64,000 nt of DNA, from the NCBI GenBank assembly GCA_031253985.1, contig JAIRVH010000185.1, positions 124,001 through 188,000 on the forward strand, given 5' to 3'. The notes under the pieces were generated by a model, which did not search any database, had not been told where the DNA came from, and saw only the letters and a list, made by a program, of their open reading frames with translations. Made by a program: the position numbers and the translations under genes. The stretch comes from Sphingobacterium sp. (GTDB taxonomy: Bacteria; Bacteroidota; Bacteroidia; Sphingobacteriales; Sphingobacteriaceae). This document shows, piece by piece, positions 32,691-40,834 of the stretch; the stretch's first letter is position 1; each line of letters starts with the position of its first letter.

Positions 32691-34001
32691 TTAATTATTA
32701 ATCATCATTAAAAATTCTCGCTTATAAAACACGGCATAGCTACTGGTAATCAATCTGAATTCGGAAATATTAAACTCGGTCATCGCTTTGTACAAGTCGA
32801 TAGAAGAACTTTTCCCCACTTTATAACGCTCACTGATACCTTCGTAATTAATTTTGTTTGCCTCATAAGTAGCTAAAATGGCTGATCTTTCTTCAATTGC
32901 TGCCTGATACTCCATCTCTCCTTGAGAAATGACCTGTAAACGCTCTCTTTTAATCTTCTCTTTTTCATAACGGAGACTCTGTTGATTTAATTTTGCATTC
33001 CTGATCGTAAACTTTGTCTTGAGACCATCAAATATTGGAATGGAAAGTGAGAGGCTGCCTGAGAGTGTCCTGTTTTGGTTAAACTGATTCCAAAAAGGGA
33101 TGGTATTGCCTGTCAACAAATTCTGGCGCTGTGAAGAATAATTAGTTCCATAGCTTCCATTTAAAGTAATCGTCGGAAAATAGCTACTACGTGACAGCTT
33201 TACTTGTGCTTCCCCAATTTCTATTTGCTTATCTAAAACTTTTAGATATGGATCGGAACTTAAATGATAGATAGGCAATACAGAATTGACCAATAACTTT
33301 TTAGGAGCTAATACCTCCAATTCTTCAGATAAATCCATTTCCAAAAGTTGCTTCAACTTCATTAAAGAAAGATCGAATGCATTTTTTGACGTAACTACAT
33401 TCAACTTATCATTGGCATATTTTGCTTTGGCTTGCGAATAATCTATCAGCGTACGCTTACCTATATCCATCAAAGTTTTCTCCTGCTGGAGCTGCTGTTC
33501 AGAGAACTTCAACTGACTTTTACCAGCCTCCCAAAGATCATGGTTAACAAGTACCTGGATGAAAATGGCTAATAACTGAAGCTCTAACTCTCGCATCAAT
33601 CTTTTATTGTCTAATGCTGCGAGTTCGAGTTTTAATTGCTCGATCTTAATTCCACTTTGCTTTTGCCCACCTTGATAGAGTATAACGCTGGTACCTAAAT
33701 TACCAGTAGCATAGTTTGACCACTGGTTACCAGTAATAAGTTTGCCAGAGATCTGATCAAATACCATCCCCATTGTGTGTTGGTTATTAGTATTAAAAAA
33801 AAGATTGGGGTAAATTCCTCCCTTAGCAATTTCAACAGTATTTTTAGCAATTTGCTCTCTTAGTTCTCCTTGTTTCAAGGATATGCTATTGTCGTGCAGC
33901 AACTGCATTGCATCTGTCAAGCTTATTTTTCTTTGCCCAAAAACGGAGGTACAAAAACATCCAAATAGAAAGACAATAAATATAATCAACCTTTTCATCA
34001 C
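32691..34001 (-). CDS. TolC-family outer-membrane channel protein
   Basis: A 436-residue exported protein with signal peptide (LIIFIVFLFGCFCTSVFG). It has the two long alpha-helical repeats of TolC proteins (SLKQGELREQIAKNTVEIAK; LLQQEKTLMDIGKRTLIDY-like) and matching strands (TLSGSLSLSIPIFDG is the typical second-repeat strand). It should form the outer-membrane exit of a type I export machine with the HlyD and ABC proteins encoded just upstream. Its ATG overlaps the HlyD stop codon. It is the last gene of the seven-gene toxin export operon. Confidence 0.9.
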   Translation of the reverse strand: MMKRLIIFIVFLFGCFCTSVFGQRKISLTDAMQLLHDNSISLKQGELREQIAKNTVEIAKGGIYPNLFFNTNNQHTMGMVFDQISGKLITGNQWSNYATGNLGTSVILYQGGQKQSGIKIEQLKLELAALDNKRLMRELELQLLAIFIQVLVNHDLWEAGKSQLKFSEQQLQQEKTLMDIGKRTLIDYSQAKAKYANDKLNVVTSKNAFDLSLMKLKQLLEMDLSEELEVLAPKKLLVNSVLPIYHLSSDPYLKVLDKQIEIGEAQVKLSRSSYFPTITLNGSYGTNYSSQRQNLLTGNTIPFWNQFNQNRTLSGSLSLSIPIFDGLKTKFTIRNAKLNQQSLRYEKEKIKRERLQVISQGEMEYQAAIEERSAILATYEANKINYEGISERYKVGKSSSIDLYKAMTEFNISEFRLITSSYAVFYKREFLMMINN

Positions 34002-35332
34002 TTCGAACGATCTATATATTTTAGATTATCAAAAAAGCGCTCAATAAGTCTTCGTTCTTTTGTAACGATCTCGGCAGAACCTTTGGCTTCAAATTTAAAG
34101 TCTAACTTACTCCCATAGTTTGTCGTGAGTCCGCTCGGAAAAATCAATGTTACCAAATAGGAATCAACTTTTGAACCATTACCCAATTCAAAAGGACTGG
34201 AAACAAGTGATATATTTTTAACTTTTGCCTCGATATGACCATATTCCATGTAGGGATAGTCAACCATTTTTACAATAACACGTTGGCCTACCTTGACCTT
34301 TCCCGCGCCGCTCACAGGTAACATTACTTTACCAACAGCATCGTGTTCTTTGGGAACTATTGAAAACAGTGGTTCTCCAGCCTGAATGAATTGATTATCA
34401 TTCCAGAACTTGAGAAATTGCGCTCTACCACCAATAGGTGATGTAATAAGATATTGCTTTTCCCACTGCGTAATTTTATCTTTCAGATTGTTATAAGCAG
34501 TAAGAAACTCAAGATCAAGCTGGAGTTCTTTTTCTGATTTACTAATTTTATTTTGTTGAATTGAATTTTCTGTATTGCTAATCTGTTCACGCACAGAACC
34601 GGAATTTCTTTGCGAACTCCTCAATTGATCTTCGGCATTTAAATGCCCCGAAATTGACTGTTCATATTCTGCTTCACTGATCAATTTCTTGGCTAAAAGA
34701 ACGGAGTCTCTTTCGAGGTATCTGTCCGAAATCTTTAAGTTTCGCTGACTTAAAACTTCCTTAGCCCGAAGTGTATTTAACGCCGAATTCTGTTCATTCA
34801 AAATCTTTGCTAGCGATTGCCCCTGCTGATCATAAAGTTTGTGATCCTGATAGTCGGCAAGCTGTTTTACACTTGAAAGAAAACTGGAATAAGGTGCTGT
34901 TAAATCACCCAGATTTAGGTCTTTAGGTAACATGTGGTATAATTTTCGTGCACTTGAGGTTTTAAAATTCAACGAATCAATAAGGCTCTTTATGCGCAAA
35001 ACCACATGTGGCTGTGCTGCATTATCTATCCAGGCCAACAACTGATTGGGCTGAATAATATCCTGAGATTTTAGTGTGTTGATCCTTATCCTTCCGCTCT
35101 GAAATGCTACGAGCTGTAACGGAGCCTGTTCTGCTGATATTGTTACTTCCCCAGTGACAACATCTGGATACTTGACGACATAGCCAAAGAATATTAATAA
35201 TCCCACAATGAAACAAACCAATAAGCTGATATTGCGCGCAAAAGTATCGGGCATACGTTCGATAATATCCCTTACCTCCTCAGTACGTTGATCAATGACT
35301 AACTCTTTTCCTTTCGTTTCCATAATGATCAA
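33998..35332 (-). CDS. HlyD-family membrane-fusion protein
   Basis: A 444-residue protein. A short cytoplasmic N-terminus (DQRTEEVRDIIERMP) is followed by one membrane helix at about residues 35-53 (ISLLVCFIVGLLIFFGYVV), a first lipoyl-like half (VTGEVTISAEQAPLQLV, then AFQSGRIRINTLKSQDII), a long coiled-coil hairpin, the second half (ITSPIGGRAQFLKFWNDNQ) and the beta-barrel domain. It links the inner-membrane ABC exporter to TolC. It overlaps the ABC gene and the TolC gene by four bases each. Translation may start at M1 or M4. Confidence 0.92.
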   Translation of the reverse strand: MIIMETKGKELVIDQRTEEVRDIIERMPDTFARNISLLVCFIVGLLIFFGYVVKYPDVVTGEVTISAEQAPLQLVAFQSGRIRINTLKSQDIIQPNQLLAWIDNAAQPHVVLRIKSLIDSLNFKTSSARKLYHMLPKDLNLGDLTAPYSSFLSSVKQLADYQDHKLYDQQGQSLAKILNEQNSALNTLRAKEVLSQRNLKISDRYLERDSVLLAKKLISEAEYEQSISGHLNAEDQLRSSQRNSGSVREQISNTENSIQQNKISKSEKELQLDLEFLTAYNNLKDKITQWEKQYLITSPIGGRAQFLKFWNDNQFIQAGEPLFSIVPKEHDAVGKVMLPVSGAGKVKVGQRVIVKMVDYPYMEYGHIEAKVKNISLVSSPFELGNGSKVDSYLVTLIFPSGLTTNYGSKLDFKFEAKGSAEIVTKERRLIERFFDNLKYIDRSK

Positions 35333-37548
35333 TTTGTTAATACCCTTACTTCAGATTGGCTATCGACCAATTGATGATAGCGCCCTCTCCGCTCCATGAG
35401 TGTCTCATGATTTCCTATCTCGATAACCTGGCCATCCTTCATAACAACTATTTGATCCGCCTTGCGTATAGTGCTCAATCTATGGGCCACAACAATGACT
35501 GTTTTACCCGAAAAGATATCATCTAGAGCTGCTGTGATTTTTTGTTCATTTATCGTATCCAATGCATTGGTTGCTTCATCAAAAAATAAGATGTCGGGAT
35601 TTTTATATAAGGCACGCGCGATTAGGATACGCTGCTTTTGCCCTCCACTCAATCCTCTGCCATTTTCGCCCATTTTCGTTTGGTAGCCTAAGGGCAGCTG
35701 CTCAATCTCATAACCGATGTTGGCTGCTGCAACAGCGCGTTTTAACCTTTCAGTGTCTGGCTTTTCATCATCAAGAACAATATTATTCAAAATTGTATCA
35801 TTGAATATTTTACCATCTTGCATTACCGCCCCACATTTGTCCCGCCATTGACGCAAACTGATATTATTGATATTCATTCCACCAATAAGTATCTCCCCGT
35901 AACTAGGTTTATATAACCGCAACAACAGTTTTAATAAGGTGGACTTGCCTGAACCACTATCACCCACTATAGCAGTGACTTTACCTTCCGGGATTGTGAG
36001 GTATACATTCCGTAGAATAACGGGAGAAACATGTGTATATTGAAATGAAAGATTTGTGACAATAATATCTTTGTTGCCGGTAAGCTCCATATCGTTGTTT
36101 CCGGTATCCTCATCCTCTTCTTTAAGAGACTGAACTTCATTTAAACGCAGAAAGCTAATCTGCGCAAACTGAAATGAAATCATAAACATTATAAACTGCT
36201 GTACAGGTCCATTAAGCATCCCGATAATGAATTGAGTTGATATCATCACCCCAAAGGTTATATCTCCGGCAATAACAGCCTTAGCGCAGAAGAAAGTAAT
36301 AAGTAAATTTTTCACACTGTCTATAAATCCGGCGCCAAGATTCTGCACATTGTTTATACCCAACATCCTCAGATTTACCTTAAATAGCCGGGCTTGTATC
36401 CCCTCCCACTTCCAGCGTTTTGCCTGTTCGTAATTATTAATTTTTATATCCTGTATAGCTCCTATCGTCTCTACCCAATAACTCTGATTCTTGGCTGTGA
36501 GCTCAAAATAGTCCCAGTCCAATTTTTTACGAAGTTTGAGAAATGCCATTATCCAAAATATATACAGTGCACTGCCGCCAACGAAAATGTAGAAAATAGT
36601 GGCATTATATATTAAAAGAACGATACTAAATATTAAAAATGTCAGCATAGAGAATACGAGGTTGAGCGAGTTGTTCATAATAAAACTCCGTATCCGTTCA
36701 TGATCATTGGCACGTTGTAGAATATCCCCAAGCATTTTGTTCTCAAAGAAAGAAACCGGCAGCTTCATCAATTTAATCAGATAATCAGAAATCAGGGCAA
36801 TATTGATACGTGAAGACATATGTTGCAGAATCCAATCCCGCACAGCTGAACTGAGGGTAATACTTATGATTAAAGCTAAATTGGCTATCAATACGATATT
36901 AATAAAGCTAATGTCTTTGGTTTGTATCCCGACATCAATCACGGCTTTGGAGATAAAAGGTAATACCGCCTGCATAGCCGTAATCAGTAGCATAACGATA
37001 CCCAAATATCCAAAGCTCTTTTTATAGGGTAAAAAATAACCCAATATATTTTCTAGATGTCTTCCTCGTTCCGCTTTCTCTCCAGCCTGTCTTTGTTTGA
37101 AGTCCGCTTGAGGTTCTAGAAGCAATGCTATGCCTGAAGTTTTGTTCTCGTTTCTTTTAATCCATTTCTCCTCGAATTCATCCTGGCTGTAGACAATTTT
37201 CCCCCGGGCCGGATCTGCTACAAAAAATTTAGACTTTCCTCCTTTCTTTGCTTTAACCTCATAGAGAACTACAAAATGGCTATTATCCCAGTGAATGATT
37301 AATGGTAACGGTACCTTTATAATCAACTCTTCGATTGAGCAATGGGCAGCCAATGTTCTGAGACCTATCGTTTCAGCAGCATGGGAAATACCTGCCAGTG
37401 AGACACCTTCCCGGGTATTTCCGCAGAGATCACGAAGATAGGGCAATGAATAATACTTTCCATAATATTTTGCAACCATTTTCAAACTAGCCGGACCGCA
37501 ATCCATAAGGTCAAGCTGTCGATCTATAGGAAATAATTTCAAATTCAT
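35329..37548 (-). CDS. C39-peptidase-containing ABC exporter (double-glycine leader type)
   Basis: A 739-residue protein. Residues 1-130 are a C39 peptidase: DLMDCGPASLKMVAKYYG with catalytic C17, NSHFVVLYEV with H91, and ADPARGKI with D112, all present. Six membrane helices follow (about 165-440), then the ATPase with Walker A GDSGSGKST near 525, signature LSGGQKQRILIARAL near 630 and Walker B ILFFDEAT. Such proteins cut the leader after Gly-Gly while exporting the cargo. The cargo is almost certainly the double-glycine protein encoded at 40835-42322. It sits between the glycosyltransferase and HlyD genes, overlapping the latter. Confidence 0.95.
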   Translation of the reverse strand: MNLKLFPIDRQLDLMDCGPASLKMVAKYYGKYYSLPYLRDLCGNTREGVSLAGISHAAETIGLRTLAAHCSIEELIIKVPLPLIIHWDNSHFVVLYEVKAKKGGKSKFFVADPARGKIVYSQDEFEEKWIKRNENKTSGIALLLEPQADFKQRQAGEKAERGRHLENILGYFLPYKKSFGYLGIVMLLITAMQAVLPFISKAVIDVGIQTKDISFINIVLIANLALIISITLSSAVRDWILQHMSSRINIALISDYLIKLMKLPVSFFENKMLGDILQRANDHERIRSFIMNNSLNLVFSMLTFLIFSIVLLIYNATIFYIFVGGSALYIFWIMAFLKLRKKLDWDYFELTAKNQSYWVETIGAIQDIKINNYEQAKRWKWEGIQARLFKVNLRMLGINNVQNLGAGFIDSVKNLLITFFCAKAVIAGDITFGVMISTQFIIGMLNGPVQQFIMFMISFQFAQISFLRLNEVQSLKEEDEDTGNNDMELTGNKDIIVTNLSFQYTHVSPVILRNVYLTIPEGKVTAIVGDSGSGKSTLLKLLLRLYKPSYGEILIGGMNINNISLRQWRDKCGAVMQDGKIFNDTILNNIVLDDEKPDTERLKRAVAAANIGYEIEQLPLGYQTKMGENGRGLSGGQKQRILIARALYKNPDILFFDEATNALDTINEQKITAALDDIFSGKTVIVVAHRLSTIRKADQIVVMKDGQVIEIGNHETLMERRGRYHQLVDSQSEVRVLTN

Positions 37549-37582
37549 ATTTACTAAAATTGTATCGGCGTAATAATGGATT

Positions 37583-39658
37583 CTAGGCCCAATTCATATG
37601 TCTACGGATATCTATTCCTAGATGTTTTTCCAATTTATTTATCCATTTTGTTAAGGAACCAGATTTAGAGATAAACTGGGTATTGGAAAAATTCAACACC
37701 AGAATTGCCTGCAAAGCAAGTTCCTTTTCCTCAAAATCGACACCTAAATGCTCCAATTGAGTTGAAATTAGCTGTATAGTCTCCTCCTTACAGTTGGACT
37801 CCCTATTAGTCATTAAATCTTGAAAAACATTAAATTCATATGCCGGATACAACCTTATTTCATCTATTTCGAGGAGTTTGGCCCAACACAAATGGTGTAT
37901 ACCCTTAACAGGTAACTTTTTAAGCCTAGCGGTATTAAAGATAAACCCATTGAAATTGTAGGGGACAATTGTTTTAATCAACTTTGAAAAAGTTATGGTA
38001 TCCGTCGGATGTGTTCTATCTACAATCTGACTGTTGGAATTAACAAAAAAATTGTTTGATACAATTAGATTTGTCGCGGGATTCTGCTCTAAGAACACCA
38101 GTCTATTTTGAAAACTATTTTTGAAGTAAATACAACTCAGATTACAAAATGCTACATATTTACCTAACTCCAGTTTATTTAATGCATATACAAAAGCTTC
38201 GTCCGCGGTAATCTCATCTTTCATCTGAACGATTTTGCTTCTAACATTGTGACCAATCGTTGAGTTCAAAAAATTACGAACTACTGCCTCGATTTTTGAA
38301 TTGACCAAAAATAGAACGTCAATATTGCTATGGCTTTGCTTAATCAGACTTTGCAATGAAAGTATTTGGGCTTTACTTAAATGCTCGGTATTAGCAGGAA
38401 GAGCGACGACAACCGAAATCTTTTCTATAGGTGAGGCCGAAGGACATTGAGCTTGAATCTCTTGATATTTCGAAAAAGTTTTTTCAATCATAGATTCTAA
38501 ACAAAAGTTTTCCTTTGCAATTTTCGTTGCATTTTTCCCCAATATTAATCGGCGCTGATTATCCTCGATCAATTCAACGACTTTATTTCGCACATCATTG
38601 AGATTGATCTCACATCGTTCGTCATTGAAACTAACTTCTACTAGGCTACCATTATAATTTTCCTGAACCATTTCATTTAATCCATCGACATTGGATACAA
38701 GTAGAGGAATGGCATGATGCATCATCTCAAGCGCCGCATAACTACACTGCTCAGCATGTGACAACAAAAGCCCCAAATCAGTAAATTTATGAAAGTCAAA
38801 AAGTGTTGCCTTATCCACTGTCCCTAAAAACGTAACCCTTGACCAAAAACGCTTGAAACGTGAAAATAACAAATCAAAAGATCCTGAACCTGCAATGACC
38901 AATCGTAAAGAATCATATCGCTCACAGAGTTCTTCAAAAACCGGAATAAAATCTAATATTCCCTTTCTTTGATTAATAGCACCAACATAAGTAATAATAA
39001 AGTCCTTTTCCGAAAATCCAAAATGAGATTTAAGATCTTCGCCGTTAGTACATCCTAACGGTTTTGTCTCAATACCATTAAAAATTTTTGAAATCTTACA
39101 TGCCTCAATGCAATAAAGCGACTGCAAAACCCGCGCAGCATCTTCAGTAACAGTTATAAAATGATCGACATTTGCATAATTCAAATACTCATGATACATT
39201 TCTAAATCTGCTTTTCTTGGAGATGCGATTTTGCCTAGATTATTGTGATAATGGTAAAAGATATCATAGTTAGTGGAAACAAAATTCCTATAAATAATAT
39301 AGTGTTTGGTGAGCACTATGCTACAGTTTATTTTGCTTTTGAGAAAATATGCAATCTCGGCATGAAATATCCAATTAAAATGGAATAAGGGCCTCTCCAC
39401 CTCTCCTATCCATTCAATTATCTTATCTGCGTAATATTCACTATATGCTTCCTTTCTCAAATCTGGTGAACCCGAAATATGAATTTCATTTACACCCTTA
39501 TCGTTCTTGATACAACTTTCGTTTTCTTCAATATCAATAAAAGTTAAATGAAAATGATCTGGTTCACTGGATCTTGCAAAATCTCTTATTTGGTCAATAT
39601 AAGTTCTAACTCCGGTTCCATGAGAAGCCCTTTTTGAGTCAATGATATAAATATTCAA
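37583..39658 (-). CDS. Two-domain glycosyltransferase in the export operon
   Basis: A 691-residue protein. Residues about 1-400 form a GT4-type GT-B enzyme: HGTGVRTYIDQIRDF at the start, IFNGIETKP, IITYVGAINQRKGILDFIPV, LVIAGSG, and CSYAALEMMHHAIPLLVSNV with the E-x7-E-like region. Residues about 415-690 look like a degenerate GT2-type GT-A domain (KISVVVALPANTEHLSKAQI) without a clear DxD. The N-terminus resembles the glycosyltransferases linked to Bacteroidota double-glycine peptide systems, as I remember them. It may glycosylate the Ser/Asn/Gly-rich linker of the exported protein before secretion (inference). It starts 81 bases after the second lipoprotein gene. Confidence 0.8.
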   Translation of the reverse strand: MNIYIIDSKRASHGTGVRTYIDQIRDFARSSEPDHFHLTFIDIEENESCIKNDKGVNEIHISGSPDLRKEAYSEYYADKIIEWIGEVERPLFHFNWIFHAEIAYFLKSKINCSIVLTKHYIIYRNFVSTNYDIFYHYHNNLGKIASPRKADLEMYHEYLNYANVDHFITVTEDAARVLQSLYCIEACKISKIFNGIETKPLGCTNGEDLKSHFGFSEKDFIITYVGAINQRKGILDFIPVFEELCERYDSLRLVIAGSGSFDLLFSRFKRFWSRVTFLGTVDKATLFDFHKFTDLGLLLSHAEQCSYAALEMMHHAIPLLVSNVDGLNEMVQENYNGSLVEVSFNDERCEINLNDVRNKVVELIEDNQRRLILGKNATKIAKENFCLESMIEKTFSKYQEIQAQCPSASPIEKISVVVALPANTEHLSKAQILSLQSLIKQSHSNIDVLFLVNSKIEAVVRNFLNSTIGHNVRSKIVQMKDEITADEAFVYALNKLELGKYVAFCNLSCIYFKNSFQNRLVFLEQNPATNLIVSNNFFVNSNSQIVDRTHPTDTITFSKLIKTIVPYNFNGFIFNTARLKKLPVKGIHHLCWAKLLEIDEIRLYPAYEFNVFQDLMTNRESNCKEETIQLISTQLEHLGVDFEEKELALQAILVLNFSNTQFISKSGSLTKWINKLEKHLGIDIRRHMNWA

Positions 39659-39707
39659 AATGAAGGGGTTATTATACTTTTTATGTTATTATTTCGGGAT
39701 TGGTCAA

Positions 39708-39741
39708 GAGCATATCAATTAATAGATTAACTGATATGCTC
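39708..39741 (-). promoter_or_regulatory. Intercistronic hairpin between immunity and export genes
   Basis: GAGCATATCA (39708-39717) and TGATATGCTC (39732-39741) form a stem that extends inward through TTAAT/ATTAA with one mismatch, about 16 bp in all. It overlaps the stop codon of the second lipoprotein gene. No T run follows on the minus strand, so it probably works as a partial terminator or mRNA-processing/stabilising element within the operon. Confidence 0.6.
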
Positions 39742-40279
39742 ATTCATTACTAAAACTCAGATAAAGAATATTTTTCTTTTTATCAAAAAGAAAAATACCT
39801 TTTTCAGAAAATCCAAATTCAGTCTTACGGATTTCGATGCTATAATACAAATCCTCCAGCCTGATTCCTTTCAGCATTCTACTCAAAAAAATCTCCCTGT
39901 AAATACTATTTCCATAAGCAACCTTAACAAGCTGTTTTTCTTGATCAAATATTAATACTTTGGACGGAATTTGGGCTCTACCCAAATTACCTGTTGTATC
40001 TATTGTCGCTTTTTGACATTTGATCCATCGAATATTTTTAACATAATCTAATGCTTCATCACTTCCCAATTTTATTGCGATCGTAGACTCCCCTCTATTC
40101 TCATCGCCAAAGAACTTCCTGTATTCATAAATAATGATGTCTTGTTTCTCATCTAACTTCAACCCAAAGATAGTTTCATTATAATCGGCCAATGACATTG
40201 TCCTTAAATTATCGTTACAAGACACAATTAAAAAACAACAAATTAGCCAACAATAAAAGTTTCTATTTATAACATCCAT
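39740..40279 (-). CDS. Lipoprotein, candidate immunity protein 2
   Basis: A 179-residue lipoprotein. The lipobox LIVSC gives a Cys at about residue 21 followed by Asn-Asp. It is a paralogue of the next protein: both have MSLADYNE/MSLDKLSDE, a LDEKQD/LDLKVD block, ENRGEST/ENSGTST, WIKC/WTKC, and a C-terminal YYSIEIRKTEFGFSEKGIFL-like strand pair. I do not know the family. Its place directly after a putative toxin gene, with lipid anchoring toward the periplasm or surface, fits an immunity protein; that is inference. It may also be a second variant protecting against related toxins. Confidence 0.7.
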   Translation of the reverse strand: MDVINRNFYCWLICCFLIVSCNDNLRTMSLADYNETIFGLKLDEKQDIIIYEYRKFFGDENRGESTIAIKLGSDEALDYVKNIRWIKCQKATIDTTGNLGRAQIPSKVLIFDQEKQLVKVAYGNSIYREIFLSRMLKGIRLEDLYYSIEIRKTEFGFSEKGIFLFDKKKNILYLSFSNE

Positions 40280-40297
40280 AATGTTCCCTTCACAGCA

Positions 40298-40828
40298 TCA
40301 ATTATCAAATATTAAAAAGAGAATTTCGTTGGTTTTATCATATAACAAAACCCTTTTTTCAATATTTCCAAATTGATTAGATTTTGACTGAAATTGATAA
40401 TACATATTAGATGTTGGAATATTAATTATTTCTTTTAGATCAACATATCTACCGATTCCTTTTCCATAAGCAATATGTACATACTGATTTTTAGGATCGA
40501 AAATAACGGGATATGTTTTATCCCTCTCACTAAAAATATATTTATCTGGGTTTAATAATTCCGTCGGACATTTTGTCCATGCAAGTTTTTGGATATATTC
40601 TTTGGTAGTTTTACTTTTCAATTGAATGACAGATGTTGAAGTCCCACTATTTTCCCCCGCAGGGAACTCCCGAAAATCTTTTAACGTACTATCAACCTTC
40701 AGATCTAAGGGTAAATTAAATACCTCATCAGATAGCTTGTCTAAGGACATTTTTTGAAAATTATCATCACAGGAAATTGTTAAAAGACAAAAAAGTGCAC
40801 AAAATATCTGAAAATAAATCCTATTCAT
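40298..40828 (-). CDS. Lipoprotein, candidate immunity protein 1
   Basis: A 176-residue lipoprotein with signal peptide and lipobox LLTISC (Cys near residue 20, then Asp-Asp). The mature part is beta-rich with FREFPAGENSGTSTSVIQLK, AWTKCPTELL, PVIFDPKNQYVHIAYGKGI and MYYQFQSKSNQFGNIEKRVL. It starts 6 bases after the stop of the double-glycine protein gene, the closest possible linkage, and is a paralogue of the following gene. Immunity to the exported protein is the most economical role (inference). An accessory role in export is the alternative. Confidence 0.72.
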   Translation of the reverse strand: MNRIYFQIFCALFCLLTISCDDNFQKMSLDKLSDEVFNLPLDLKVDSTLKDFREFPAGENSGTSTSVIQLKSKTTKEYIQKLAWTKCPTELLNPDKYIFSERDKTYPVIFDPKNQYVHIAYGKGIGRYVDLKEIINIPTSNMYYQFQSKSNQFGNIEKRVLLYDKTNEILFLIFDN

Positions 40829-40834
40829 TGGTTA

